Shown here: piece by piece, positions 17,100 to 25,887 of the stretch
Layout: every line of letters begins with the position of its first letter
How positions within the stretch are numbered: the stretch's first letter is position 1
From: Phycisphaerae bacterium
GTDB taxonomy: Bacteria > Planctomycetota > Phycisphaerae > UBA1845 > Fen-1342
Reading direction: 5' to 3'
Assembly (NCBI GenBank): GCA_022072445.1
Contig: JAJVHV010000010.1
Coordinates: 1-64,000 of the forward strand
DNA: 64,000 nucleotides
Notes under the pieces: model-generated
What the model was told of the DNA's origin: nothing
The model's input: only the letters and a program-made list of their open reading frames with translations
Databases searched by the model: none
Made by a program: the position numbers and the translations under genes

Positions 17100-18862
17100 A
17101 GACGCAGGTGCTCCACCTGCGCCAGGCACTCCTGCGCGGCCGCCGCCAGCCGATCGACGTCCGCGGTCGAACCGCCGCCGAACGAAAGCTGCTCGCAGGC
17201 CGCGACCAGGTCGGTCCAGCGTTTGAGGGCGTCGGGCGGTGCGCCGCGCTGCGCGAGGACGCGAGCGCCGTCGGCGCCGTAGACCTTAGCAGCGGGCTCG
17301 CCCAGGCGGTCGGCAAGATAGGTGGCGAGTGCCGTGCCGATCTCGCGGGCCCGCTCGGCCGCCGTCGGCCGGTTGGCGGCGTCGGCGATGCGCCGCCGCG
17401 CGTTGCGGCAAGCGCCGGCGCGGCGCCGGCCACCCTGGTCGCTGCGTGCCCGGCGGACCAGTGCGGCGGGAAACCAGACGATGGCGAAGAGTCCGGCGGG
17501 GGCGACCGTGGCGGCGGCGACCTGCCAGGGCTCGATCTCGAGCCAGGTGGCCAGCAGCGCGGTCTGATCGGTCTCGTTGCCCCAGAGCCCGTCGAGCGTT
17601 TCGGCGGGCGTGCCCGGCGGCGGGGCCGGTGCCGGCATGCCGCCGAGGTCCTGCTCGTCGAGCGTTTCGGTGGCGATGACGCGGATGGGGATCGGCGCGC
17701 TGCGCGCGATCTGATACGTGGCGGCCTCGGGGTCGAAGTAGGGGTATTCGAGCGCGGGGATTTCGGTCACGTCGGCGCTTTTGGCCCGCAGGACCTGCGT
17801 AAAGCGCTTAAAGCTGCCGCGGTTCTCGCCCGCCGGCACGTCGCTGGGAATGCGGAAGCGCTCGTTGAGCGCCGGGTCGGAGGCGAGCAGGGGCGGTGAG
17901 AGCGTCTCGACCGGTCCGTCGCCGGAAAGATCGATCGTGAGCTGGATCGGGTCGCCGACGCGGAGCTCGGTGGGCTGGGCGTGGACGTCGATTTTGTAGC
18001 GGCCGATGGCTCCGGCGAAACTCCGCGGCCGGCCTTCCATGGGGAGCGGCAGCACCTCGGTGGGCGGCATGCGCGGGACGATGCGCAGGCGGCGGGCGGC
18101 GACGGCCTGCGGCTCGAAGAACCCGCTGCGGAAGCGGGTCGGATATTTCACGTCGAACGCCACGTCGACTTCGAGCGGACCGATCCGCGAGGGGATGTAG
18201 TCGGTCTGCACGTGATAGGCGTATTCGGGGTAGCGCCGGCCGTCGCCGCCGACGACGCTGCGCGTGTCGTATTCGGTCGGCAGCGGAAAGGGGCCGAAGC
18301 CGCCGCTGTCGACGAAGCGGAACATGGCGGCGCCGTCGAGCATTTCGCCGCCGGCGTTGGCCGCGCGGATGCGCAGCGTCATGACCAGGTGCACCCGCTG
18401 TCCGACGTAGACGCGCGTCCGGTCGCAGGTGATCTCGGCCCTGGCGAGCGCTTCGGCGTCGCTGGCGCGGACGGTCAGGTTCTGCGGGCGCGTCGCGAGG
18501 CGCTTGCCGTCGACGACGATCGCGATCGGCGGAATGAGCAGCGGGCCGAGCTTGCGCGGCACGACCTCGAAAACGTAGCGCCGCGAACGGCTGCTCCAGA
18601 CGCGGCCATTCACGATCGTCTGCTGTGTCGACTCGCCGCCCGAACCGAGGTACTTCACGTCGGCGTCGGCGACGACGGGCGCCTGCGGCTCGTCGCAGGT
18701 TTCAAAGTCCGATACGACGACCTGCACGTGCAGCGGCTCGTTGACGTAGGCCTCGTCGGCCACGGCCACGTCCACCTGAGCCTGGGCGCGGGCCGACGCG
18801 GGCGCGAGGCCGCACAGCAGGAGAAGCAGCGCGGTGCGAGTTATGCGGGCATTGCGATGCAT
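17096..18862 (-). CDS. BatD-like (aerotolerance) membrane protein
   Basis: 588 residues. A cleavable signal peptide (ends PASARAQ) is followed by several Ig-like domains with BatD landmarks: VYVGQRVHLVMTLRIRAANAG, YHVQTDYIPSRIGPLEVDV, and LRVGDPIQLTIDLSGDGPVE. One transmembrane helix lies near residues 470-495, before a basic cytoplasmic helical tail. The start at 18862 places the signal peptide first; about 80 upstream in-frame residues are repeat shadow. BatE overlaps it downstream. The usual MoxR ATPase and vWA proteins BatA/BatB are not in this window. The upstream neighbour is a secreted toroid-fold protein on the same strand. Confidence 0.88.
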   Translation of the reverse strand: MHRNARITRTALLLLLCGLAPASARAQAQVDVAVADEAYVNEPLHVQVVVSDFETCDEPQAPVVADADVKYLGSGGESTQQTIVNGRVWSSRSRRYVFEVVPRKLGPLLIPPIAIVVDGKRLATRPQNLTVRASDAEALARAEITCDRTRVYVGQRVHLVMTLRIRAANAGGEMLDGAAMFRFVDSGGFGPFPLPTEYDTRSVVGGDGRRYPEYAYHVQTDYIPSRIGPLEVDVAFDVKYPTRFRSGFFEPQAVAARRLRIVPRMPPTEVLPLPMEGRPRSFAGAIGRYKIDVHAQPTELRVGDPIQLTIDLSGDGPVETLSPPLLASDPALNERFRIPSDVPAGENRGSFKRFTQVLRAKSADVTEIPALEYPYFDPEAATYQIARSAPIPIRVIATETLDEQDLGGMPAPAPPPGTPAETLDGLWGNETDQTALLATWLEIEPWQVAAATVAPAGLFAIVWFPAALVRRARSDQGGRRRAGACRNARRRIADAANRPTAAERAREIGTALATYLADRLGEPAAKVYGADGARVLAQRGAPPDALKRWTDLVAACEQLSFGGGSTADVDRLAAAAQECLAQVEHLRL

Positions 18863-18903
18863 ACGTACTCTGACGACGGAAGCCGGCCGATCCGACACAA
18901 TGT

Positions 18904-18982
18904 GGCCCAGCCGCCCACGGCTGTGGCCAGTCCTCATGCGGCTGTGCAGCGCGTGACGGGGAGTGCAGCCGAGGGCGGCTGC
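18904..18982. repeat. pair of CAGCCGCCC/GGGCGGCTG hairpin elements
   Basis: Between batD and the toroid-protein gene lie cagccgcccacggctg and, about 60 bp on, gcagccgagggcggctgc. The same core is in hairpins at 2411-2432 and 51225-51246. Together they look like a small dispersed palindrome family. Confidence 0.6.
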
Positions 18983-19016
18983 TGTCCAAAGATGCTTCGA
19001 ACGCGGCTGATGTCCA

Positions 19017-20252
19017 CTAGCCGCCCGAGACGACGGCGTGCAATGCCAGCATGCTGTAGGCGGTCGCCAGCGACGGATTGCCCTCCATCCAGCGCTGCTC
19101 GTCGGCATTGACCCAGCTTCCGTCGCCGCGTTGCAGCTTGGCGAGCTTGGCGACCAGCTCGCGGCGCCAGTCGTGCTTTTCGCCGCGCGCGTCTTCGATT
19201 TCGCGCTCGCCCCAGACGTTCATCGCCCGCGCGAACACATGGTAGTAATAATACAGGCCCTCGCGCGACTGGGCGTCGGGCATGTTCGGGTTGAAATCCA
19301 GCGTCCAGTGCCGCCGGATCCACTCCAGCGCCGCTTTGACGCGTGGATCGCTGCGCTCCAGTCCGGCATACAGCAGGCTCTTGAAGCCGGCGTAGGTCAT
19401 GCTTCCGTAGCAGCGGAGGGCCATTCCGCCGCCGGCCGCCTCGGCTTCGCCGGCCTTGCTCTCGCCGGCGTTCGCGGGCGAGTAGATGAAGCCGCCGTCG
19501 GTCGCGCCGCGCGCGAAGGGCTGGTCGTTGGTCTCGGCGAGCATCTGGCAGCGGCTGATGAACGAGACGGCCTTTTTGTAGGCCGGGTCGTCCTTCGGCA
19601 GGCCGCTGTCGTGCAGCGCTTCGAGCATCATCTGCGTGTTGGAAAGGTCGGGACGCTTGCCGTGGCCGTATCCGGCGCCGCCGTACCACGGGTCGTCGAC
19701 CGACTTGGCGTCGTCCTCATCCCACTGGTGCTTCTTGAGAAAGTCGCGCAGCTTGGCGAGGCGCGCCGCGTCGGCGGACTTCGCCGTGCGCTGGGTGCGT
19801 TCCAGCGACGCGAACATGGAAAGCGCCACGCTCGACTCGTAGTTCTTGAGCAGCCCCTCGGCGCCATAGATGCCGCCGTCGTCGCGCTGCGCGCGAAGGA
19901 CGTATTCGAGCCCGCGGCGCACGGCGTCATGCTGCGGGCCGACGCTGGGCTCCTCGATCAGTGCTTTGAGCACCAGGCAGGTGATGCCCGGCCCCATCTC
20001 GCCGTTCCAGCCGCCCTCTTTCTCCTGCGCCGCGAGCAGAAACCGCGCCCCGCGGGCCGTCAGCTCACGCGCCTGACGCGCGACTTCGTCCGGCGGCCGC
20101 GCCGCTCCATCTTTTGCTTGGACTTCCTCCGTCTGTGCAGCGGGCGCGCCCGGACTGTGCTGCGTGTCCGGCGTCTGCTGCGCACCGGCCGGGCGGGCAA
20201 CCACCAGGAGCGGTACCAACAGCAGGGCGCGAACGAACGAGTGCGTGCTCAT
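19017..20252 (-). CDS. secreted prenyltransferase/squalene-cyclase-like toroid protein
   Basis: 411 residues with a cleavable signal peptide (ends ARPAGAQQ) and a GCGGAG Shine-Dalgarno 7 nt before the ATG. The mature protein is an alpha/alpha toroid with repeated G-G-W/I-type helix pairs: LLAAQEKEGGWNGEMGPGIT, LRAQRDDGGIYGAEG, and LQRGDGSWVNADEQRW. This is the prenyltransferase/squalene-oxidocyclase fold. The cyclase DxDD acid motif is not evident, so it is unlikely to make terpenes. Many planctomycete genomes encode such exported toroids of unknown role. It sits upstream of the bat pair on the same strand. Confidence 0.85.
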   Translation of the reverse strand: MSTHSFVRALLLVPLLVVARPAGAQQTPDTQHSPGAPAAQTEEVQAKDGAARPPDEVARQARELTARGARFLLAAQEKEGGWNGEMGPGITCLVLKALIEEPSVGPQHDAVRRGLEYVLRAQRDDGGIYGAEGLLKNYESSVALSMFASLERTQRTAKSADAARLAKLRDFLKKHQWDEDDAKSVDDPWYGGAGYGHGKRPDLSNTQMMLEALHDSGLPKDDPAYKKAVSFISRCQMLAETNDQPFARGATDGGFIYSPANAGESKAGEAEAAGGGMALRCYGSMTYAGFKSLLYAGLERSDPRVKAALEWIRRHWTLDFNPNMPDAQSREGLYYYYHVFARAMNVWGEREIEDARGEKHDWRRELVAKLAKLQRGDGSWVNADEQRWMEGNPSLATAYSMLALHAVVSGG

Positions 20253-20396
20253 GATTGACTCCGCAAAAGTCGCCAGGCTCGGATCGGCAGGCAGACCGCG
20301 ACCGGGAGATTCTACGCCAAGAGTCCGGCCGGTGGGCAGGCGCCGCACCGGCGAGCCGTCCACGCCGCCCCAGGCCGTTCCTCTCGCCAGCGCCGA

Positions 20397-20582
20397 TCAG
20401 CCCCCGCCCAGCAGCCCCAGCAGCAGATTCGATACGATCGACGCGACGGTGTCGCTCACGCCGCCGTACAGCCCGTCCACGAGCGCCTCCTGCACGGAGC
20501 AGCCCGCGGCGCCGGCGATGGAGACGGCGCCGAACCAGCCGGTCCGGCGAATCGAGGTTCCGCAAGTCTGTCGTCGATTCAT
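20397..20582 (-). CDS. small lipoprotein-like exported protein
   Basis: 61 residues starting MNRRQTCGTS, with a hydrophobic stretch and a lipobox-like AGAAGC. The rest is a short amphipathic tail ending LLLGLLGGG. A strong AGGAGG sits 11 nt before the ATG. Small lipoproteins of this shape are frequent in planctomycete genomes. Function is unknown. It lies between the outer-membrane channel gene and the toroid gene on the same strand. Confidence 0.65.
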   Translation of the reverse strand: MNRRQTCGTSIRRTGWFGAVSIAGAAGCSVQEALVDGLYGGVSDTVASIVSNLLLGLLGGG

Positions 20583-20686
20583 GGTACTTGAATCCTCCTG
20601 ATCGAGTGTGTCGCACCGCTGATGACGTCGGCGCGGACATGTCACGGCTGCGGCATCGGCCCGGGTAACCGCCCCCCGAGGGCGGG

Positions 20687-21712
20687 CTACCAGCGCCAGG
20701 CGAAGCCGACGCCGCAGAAAAAGTCGTCGGCCTGGTCGTTCAGTCCGAAACCGGCCCGGCAGTCGATCTGAAAACTCGGCGTGAACTGATAGGACAGCCC
20801 GCCGTTGAGCGAGTGCGCACAATCCTCGCCTTGATCGGCGGGGTAGACTCCGATGTACTCGGCGTAGCCACCCAGCGCGTCGGTCAGGGCCGCGCCGATG
20901 CTCAAGGACGCCGAGGTTTGCAGGAAGCGGCCGCTGTCACTGGGCGGGACGGCGAGATTGACGTTTCCGGCCAGCGCCAGCCGATCGTTCAGATCGTAAG
21001 CCCAGAGGAACTTGACGGCCGGTTCCACGTCGCCCGCGCTGAAGTCGGCGCTGCCGCTGGGCACGCCGAGTTCGGCGATCAGGCCGAAGTGCGGGATGAG
21101 TCCATCCTGCTCGAGGAACTTGTATTTCGCGCCGAACGTCGCATCCGCCGCTCCGCGCGCGTCGTCTGCGCGGACGACGCGCCGTCCCGCGCGGGTTTCG
21201 TCCTCGAAGAGCAGGCTGGACCAGACGTAGCCCGGCCAGCCCAGGCGCAGCTCGGTGCGATCGGCGACGCCGAGCCGCAGCAGCAGCTCGGGCGCCTCGT
21301 GCTGGCGAACGCGATCTGCCGCCGCGCGGTCGTAGGTGAACGTGTATCCGCTTTCGAGCTGCACGTGCCCGCGCGGGATGGCGTCGGTGCTTTCGGTGAA
21401 ATCCGGGCGGTCGGTGACGAGCGGTTCGTCCAGCGCCGCCGGTTCGATCAGCAGGCTGAGTAGGGCGAAGGCGGGCTGCGCGCCGTCGGGCGGCGGCAGC
21501 GGCGCCGCGGCGCGGGCGGGTGCGGCGTCGGTGGCGGGGCGCGAAGCCGGGGCCTGCGCGGAGTTGGCAAGCCCGTGGCCCAGCAGCCCCGCGAGCAGGG
21601 CGGGCATCGCAGCCGGCCTGAGCCAGGCCGGCGGATTCCCCGCCGTCCGTGACGCCGCACGATCCCGGCCATTGTCGCGTAGGATGCGCTGTAGATGGTA
21701 AGTAACACTCAT
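20687..21712 (-). CDS. outer-membrane channel/transporter-like beta-barrel protein
   Basis: Up to 341 residues. The mature protein begins after a hydrophobic signal (PALLAGLLGHGLANSAQA). It contains the DRPDFTESTDAIPRGHVQLE motif typical of the putative MetA-pathway phenol-degradation/transporter barrel family, then alternating beta strands ending in an aromatic (GVGFAWRW), as outer-membrane barrels do. The start is uncertain: the ATG at 21712 sits where the promoter's transcript start would fall, implying a leaderless mRNA. The ATG at 21607 would begin at MPALLAG. Substrate unknown. Confidence 0.82.
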   Translation of the reverse strand: MSVTYHLQRILRDNGRDRAASRTAGNPPAWLRPAAMPALLAGLLGHGLANSAQAPASRPATDAAPARAAAPLPPPDGAQPAFALLSLLIEPAALDEPLVTDRPDFTESTDAIPRGHVQLESGYTFTYDRAAADRVRQHEAPELLLRLGVADRTELRLGWPGYVWSSLLFEDETRAGRRVVRADDARGAADATFGAKYKFLEQDGLIPHFGLIAELGVPSGSADFSAGDVEPAVKFLWAYDLNDRLALAGNVNLAVPPSDSGRFLQTSASLSIGAALTDALGGYAEYIGVYPADQGEDCAHSLNGGLSYQFTPSFQIDCRAGFGLNDQADDFFCGVGFAWRW

Positions 21713-21747
21713 TAGTGTAGTATGTGTTACATCTTGACCGCCGTCAA
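21702..21747 (-). promoter_or_regulatory. sigma70-type promoter with inverted-repeat operator
   Basis: On the reverse strand TTGACG (21747-21742), a 17-bp spacer and CATACT (21724-21719) form a good -35/-10 pair. The start would be at about 21712, the A of the ATG. An inverted repeat gtaacac...gtgttac (21702-21708 and 21724-21730) and an inner acact-catt-agtgt palindrome (21705-21718) overlap the -10 and start, as a repressor operator would. Confidence 0.6.
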
Positions 21748-21808
21748 GCCCCCGCGCGCCGACATATAAATCGTCGCCACTCTGGACGACGCGAATCCCC
21801 CCGAACCG

Positions 21809-22297
21809 TCAGGATGGGTGAACGAACCCCAGGTGCAGCTCGGCGTGACGCAGATTCAGCGCGATCCGCTGGTCGCGGTTCAGTCGGCCAAACGCCGGGC
21901 TGTCGTATGGCGCAGGCTCGTCGCTCTTCAGCCGCAGCAGGGCCTTTCGAAACCGCCGGGCGCCTTCGTCGGTCTCGAGCGGCTCCACGCCATAGGTCCC
22001 GGCCTCGACCTTGGGGATTCTCACGCCCGCGGGCATGCCATCGCGCAGATACGACTTCAGCTTCATCCGGATCAGCCAGCGGATGAAGAACGGGACCTTC
22101 ATCGGGTAACCTTCGTAGGCATAATTCAGCCACGTCGCCAGGTGGCCAAAGATCTGCCCCAGCGTCCAGTTGCCCGTCCGACGCAACGTGCCGGCCCGCT
22201 CGGCGGCGATAAGCCGGTCGATCTCGGCCTGCAATTCATCGATGGAATCGAAGCGCAGCTTGCGGCGCTCGGCCTTGGACGTGTCGATCGCGGACAT
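21809..22297 (-). CDS. DUF1569 (DinB-like fold) protein
   Basis: 162 residues starting MSAIDTSKAERRKLRF, chosen for the GGAG Shine-Dalgarno upstream. It matches DUF1569: LRFDSIDELQAEIDRL at the N-terminus, the motif NWTLGQIFGHLATWLNYAYEG, and LRRTG. These proteins adopt the DinB/YfiT four-helix fold, whose members are often metal-binding. Only one of the usual His positions is clear here (GHLATW). Function is unknown. It follows the carboxypeptidase-regulatory lipoprotein gene by 53 bp. Confidence 0.85.
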   Translation of the reverse strand: MSAIDTSKAERRKLRFDSIDELQAEIDRLIAAERAGTLRRTGNWTLGQIFGHLATWLNYAYEGYPMKVPFFIRWLIRMKLKSYLRDGMPAGVRIPKVEAGTYGVEPLETDEGARRFRKALLRLKSDEPAPYDSPAFGRLNRDQRIALNLRHAELHLGFVHPS

Positions 22298-22350
22298 GGC
22301 AGTTCTCCTCGGCGGAGAATTGTACCGCGACGGGTTGCGACGCAACGCGG

Positions 22351-23151
22351 CTATGGCCCTGACACGCGCCGCGCCGTCAGCCCCGGCGGCGGACCAGCCG
22401 TATACGTCAGCTCAAGCGCGTACGACGCCGACGCCACGCACTCGATCCGCGCCGTCGTCAGCTCGTTCATCACGTCCTGCGGCGATCGGATCGACAGCCA
22501 GACTGCGCCGCTCGGAACTTCGCCGAAACGGAATCGGCCGAGCGCGTCGGTTTTCATCGAGGCCAGCACGCTCGACGACGGCGGCAGCTCCTCCGCATCC
22601 AGCGACACGTAGTGATCGGCGATCGGCTTGCCGTCGGCGTCGAGAAGTCGGCCGCTGATCTCGGCCGCCGGCACCATCACGAAATCGACGCGCTGCGGCT
22701 CTTCCGGGTAGACCACGCACGGGTGCGGTCCCCACGACTTGAGCTCCGGCTCGTCGGGCCGGCGCGAGGCCATCAGCAGATCGCCCTGCCGATGCAGATT
22801 TTTTTCCACCTGCCCGGCGCGGTGCGGAGCGATGGTGGCCGCCTGGAGCCCGCTGTGATTGCTCTGATACATGACGCCCTGGCCGAATCGCAGTGTGTAT
22901 TCGCCACGCGCGTTGCTCACGGCGCTGCCGGTGCGTCGCAGCGTGCCGGCGCCGCAATGGGCGGTGACTTCGACGCCTTCGAGCGGCGTGCCGGCGGCGT
23001 CGGTGATGGTGCCACGGACGCACCAGCGTCCCTCCGGCGCGCCGCCAGGGGCTGGGGATGTCGCGGCGGCGGGTGCGCTGGTCTGCGGCTGCCGGCAGGC
23101 AGTGAGCGCGGCGGCGAGCCCGCAGGTGGCGCCGAAGACTGCAAGACGCAT
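22351..23151 (-). CDS. lipoprotein with two carboxypeptidase-regulatory-like domains
   Basis: 266 residues. The signal peptide ends in lipobox ALTAC (Cys19). A Pro/Ala linker leads to a first CarboxypepD_reg-type beta-sandwich (about 44-95; VRGTITDAAGTPLEGVEVTA, with NARGEYTLRF). A second lies at about 163-225 (ISGRLLDADGKPIADHYVSL, with TDALGRFRFGEVP). Such domains are non-catalytic and common in exported planctomycete proteins, probably binding or structural. It is probably cotranscribed with the DUF1569 gene downstream. Confidence 0.85.
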   Translation of the reverse strand: MRLAVFGATCGLAAALTACRQPQTSAPAAATSPAPGGAPEGRWCVRGTITDAAGTPLEGVEVTAHCGAGTLRRTGSAVSNARGEYTLRFGQGVMYQSNHSGLQAATIAPHRAGQVEKNLHRQGDLLMASRRPDEPELKSWGPHPCVVYPEEPQRVDFVMVPAAEISGRLLDADGKPIADHYVSLDAEELPPSSSVLASMKTDALGRFRFGEVPSGAVWLSIRSPQDVMNELTTARIECVASASYALELTYTAGPPPGLTARRVSGP

Positions 23152-23245
23152 GGTTGATCTCCCGCTCCGCCGCCACGGTACCCGGCGGCTACGATTTCAC
23201 GCCGTTGCCTGCTGGTCGTCTGCGAGCATACCTCTTGGCGGACCG

Positions 23246-23304
23246 CATGCTCACGCCCGACGGCGAGCGCACGCCACCGGGCGAGAGCATGCCACCACGG
23301 TTCG
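23246..23304. repeat. second copy of the GCATGCTCACGCC element
   Basis: The run gcatgctcacgcccgacggc followed by gagcgcacgccaccgggcga and gagcatgccacca matches the element at 10721-10811. It lies between divergent genes. Confidence 0.65.
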
Positions 23305-23355
23305 ACGCGCGCGGCGGGCTGCGGGTTCCCGATATTGGCCGGCGGCGCGCCGCAG

Positions 23356-23361
23356 TATATT
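23356..23361 (+). promoter_or_regulatory. possible -10 element implying a leaderless start at 23369
   Basis: TATATT ends 7 nt before the ATG at 23369, so transcription would begin at or next to the start codon. TTGGCC 15 bp upstream is a weak -35. Confidence 0.35.
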
Positions 23362-23368
23362 GGGCCGC

Positions 23369-24286
23369 ATGGAGTCGACGCGACCACCGCCGCGGATCAT
23401 CGTCGTTCCGCCGCCGGCGCGGCTGCCGTTCAGCGGTCGCGTGGCGCGGGTGGTTGGGAGCATCATCGCGCTGGCGGGGGCCGGGTTCGTCGCTGCGTTT
23501 TTCATTCCAGCGATTGGGCCGCGCGTGGGGGTGCAGGTTGCCGCCGGGCTGACCATGTTCACGCTGACGCTGGTGTGGGTGTTGAACAACCGCGCGCACG
23601 TCCGCCGACGGCGCGAGTTCAACGCGGCGTCGGCCGCCGACCTGCACGACCCGCTCGCGCCGCGCCTGGAGGGGCTCTGGAAAAAGCAGGGGCGTCACGC
23701 GGTCGAAATGCTGCGGGCCGCGCTGTCGAGCGAGCCGCCCGAGCCGCGCGCCATCGTTGTTTGCGTCGGGACGCGTCCGCCGGCCGACGTGCCCGACGTG
23801 TTCTTCGAGCCGATGGTGGTTTCGACCACGCAGCTTTTGGGCAAGCGTCTCTGGCTGGCGCCGGTGGCATTGCTCGTGATTGCCGTCTGGGTGGCGAGCC
23901 TGACGTACCGACTGCCGGTGAAAATCAACCTCAGCGGTTTTACCTACATCATCATGCTGGGACTCGGCGCCGGCGTCTCGTGGGTGTGGAACGCCGGCAT
24001 CCGCCCGCGCTACTACCGCTGTGCGCCCGGCATCGTTCAGGTTCTGCAGTACTCATTCCGCAAGCAGCCGCCGCTCATCCGCAGCTACCCGGTCTCGGCC
24101 GGCACGCTCGTGATCGTTCGAAACATGGGCCGCTCGTTCAGCGTGCTGCTGGCACGCGACGCGCAGGACGATGCGCTGCCGATCTACCTGATGCACGAGG
24201 CGGCGTCGGTCGGGATGCGCGTCTGGCAGACGCTGCTCTCGACCGCGCCGATCCCGCAGCTCAGCGACGCCGAGTTGGTCGGTTGA
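23369..24286 (+). CDS. four-helix membrane protein of unknown function
   Basis: 305 residues. Two transmembrane helices are near residues 28-75 (VVGSIIALAGAGFVAAFFI and VAAGLTMFTLTLVWVL) and two near 168-210 (LWLAPVALLVIAVWVASLTY and FTYIIMLGLGAGVSWVW). A soluble domain lies between the pairs and another at the C-terminus (PRYYRCAPGIVQVLQYSF). No enzymatic motif is seen. The family is not recognised. It lacks a clear Shine-Dalgarno, in line with the leaderless promoter just upstream. Confidence 0.75.
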   Translation: MESTRPPPRIIVVPPPARLPFSGRVARVVGSIIALAGAGFVAAFFIPAIGPRVGVQVAAGLTMFTLTLVWVLNNRAHVRRRREFNAASAADLHDPLAPRLEGLWKKQGRHAVEMLRAALSSEPPEPRAIVVCVGTRPPADVPDVFFEPMVVSTTQLLGKRLWLAPVALLVIAVWVASLTYRLPVKINLSGFTYIIMLGLGAGVSWVWNAGIRPRYYRCAPGIVQVLQYSFRKQPPLIRSYPVSAGTLVIVRNMGRSFSVLLARDAQDDALPIYLMHEAASVGMRVWQTLLSTAPIPQLSDAELVG

Positions 24287-24397
24287 CGCCGCTGCGCGGC
24301 CAGGCACCGCGGCCGACCTGCCGCCAGCGTGCACGTCAAACGGAGCCGGCGCCATAAATTCTGTCTGACGCTCCGGCAGCGCGCCTGTGCCGGCGCG

Positions 24398-24403
24398 TAT
24401 AAT
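24398..24403 (+). promoter_or_regulatory. -10 element for the subtilase gene
   Basis: Perfect TATAAT, about 57 bp before the ATG at 24460. No good -35 is found at standard spacing. Confidence 0.45.
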
Positions 24404-24459
24404 GGCGTCGGCGCCCGCGGCGCAATCTTTCGTCTCATAATCTTCGAGGAGTGGATCGC

Positions 24460-25884
24460 ATGTTTCGTCACATTTTGCTGGCAGTCAGCGTCGTTGCCTT
24501 GGCCGCTCCGTCGTTCGCCGATCGGCCACTCGCCGGCGGTGCACGTTTCCAGCAGCGTCCGGGCGAGTTGGAGTTCTCCGGCCGGCTGATCGTGCGGCCG
24601 TTGCCGTCGCTCGACGCACCGCGCGCCGCCGTCGCCCGCCAGCGGCTCGACGGCATGGTGATTGCCGAGTTTCCGGAGGTGGGCGAACTCGTGATCCAGC
24701 TTCCGACCGACGTCGCCGCGGCGCCAGGCAGTGCCGAGAACGGCTGGGCGGCGCGGCTGCTGGCCACGGGCGATTATCAGTACGTGCATCCGGACTGGAT
24801 CTGCTATCCGACCGCAACGCCGAACGACCCCGACTATCCAAGCCAGTGGCACCACCCCGTGATCCAATCGCCGCAGGCCTGGGATCTTGAGACCGGGTCC
24901 AACGCGGTGATTTGCGCCTTCACGGACACGGGCGTCGACCTGACGCATCCCGACCTGACGGCCAATCGCGTGCCGGGCTATAACGCCTACACCGACACGG
25001 CTGAAGTCGACGGCGGCGACGTGAGCGACATTCACGGGCACGGCACGCACGTTTCGGGCTGCGCGGCGGCGATCGGCAACAACGGCACGGGCGTGGCCGG
25101 CGTGGGTTGGGACCTCAAGAACATGATGATCCGGGTGGCGATCGACAGCAGCGGCGGTGCGTATCTGACCGACATCCTTGAAGGCGCGCGCTGGGCGATC
25201 GAACACGGAGCCGCCGTCGTCAGCTCGAGCTACAGCGGCGTGGAGAACGACTCGATCGGCACGACTGGAACGTATATCAAGTCCATCGGCGGCCTCTACT
25301 GCTACGCCGCCGGCAACAGCCTGACCGACCTGAGCTGGTTCGACTATCCCGACGTGATCGTGGTGGGCGCGAGCAGCTATGGCGACGCGGCGGCGTGGTT
25401 CAGCAGCTATGGACACGCGGTCGACGTCTTCGCGCCGGGCGTGGACATCCTCAGTTCATGCGTTGGCGGCGGATACTGCTACGCGTCGGGCACCAGCATG
25501 GCCACGCCTGTGACCAACGGCGTGATCGGCATGATCTGGTCGGCGAATTCGAATCTCTCGGCGCAGGCGGTTGAGAACATTCTGTTCGCGAGCTGCGATG
25601 ATCTGGGCGACGCCGGCAATGACGAGTTCTGGGGCTGGGGCCGCGTGAACGTCTACAAGGCAGTGCAGGCGGCGATCGCGGCGGGCGACATTGTGGGCGA
25701 CATGAATTGCGACGGCGCCGTCGATGGTTTCGACGTCGATCCGTTCGTGCTGGCAATGATCAACCCGGTCGAGTACGCGAATCAGTATCCGGCCTGCGAC
25801 ATCACGCACGGCGACGTGAACGGCGACGGCTCGATCAACGGCTTCGACGTCGATGGATTTGTGGATCTGCTTGACGGGCCGTAA
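24460..25884 (+). CDS. secreted subtilisin-like serine protease (S8) with C-terminal dockerin-like module
   Basis: 474 residues from the ATG at 24460, which has GAGGAG 10 nt upstream; an in-frame GTG at 24451 abuts that sequence. A signal peptide (ends PSFA), a propeptide-like region (about 25-115) and an S8 catalytic domain follow. The triad is Asp156 (FTDTGVD), His194 (HGHGTHVSG) and Ser346 (SGTSMATP), with AAGN supplying the oxyanion Asn. Residues 410-470 carry two EF-like loops (DMNCDGAVDGFDVDPFV and DVNGDGSINGFDVDGFV), a dockerin-type module common in planctomycete exported proteins. It probably binds calcium and anchors or sorts the enzyme. Confidence 0.93.
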   Translation: MFRHILLAVSVVALAAPSFADRPLAGGARFQQRPGELEFSGRLIVRPLPSLDAPRAAVARQRLDGMVIAEFPEVGELVIQLPTDVAAAPGSAENGWAARLLATGDYQYVHPDWICYPTATPNDPDYPSQWHHPVIQSPQAWDLETGSNAVICAFTDTGVDLTHPDLTANRVPGYNAYTDTAEVDGGDVSDIHGHGTHVSGCAAAIGNNGTGVAGVGWDLKNMMIRVAIDSSGGAYLTDILEGARWAIEHGAAVVSSSYSGVENDSIGTTGTYIKSIGGLYCYAAGNSLTDLSWFDYPDVIVVGASSYGDAAAWFSSYGHAVDVFAPGVDILSSCVGGGYCYASGTSMATPVTNGVIGMIWSANSNLSAQAVENILFASCDDLGDAGNDEFWGWGRVNVYKAVQAAIAAGDIVGDMNCDGAVDGFDVDPFVLAMINPVEYANQYPACDITHGDVNGDGSINGFDVDGFVDLLDGP

Positions 25885-25887
25885 GGC

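Noticed and set aside
19017-20252. Functional squalene-hopene cyclase
   Set aside because: The protein is exported, too short (411 residues) and lacks the DxDD acid motif.
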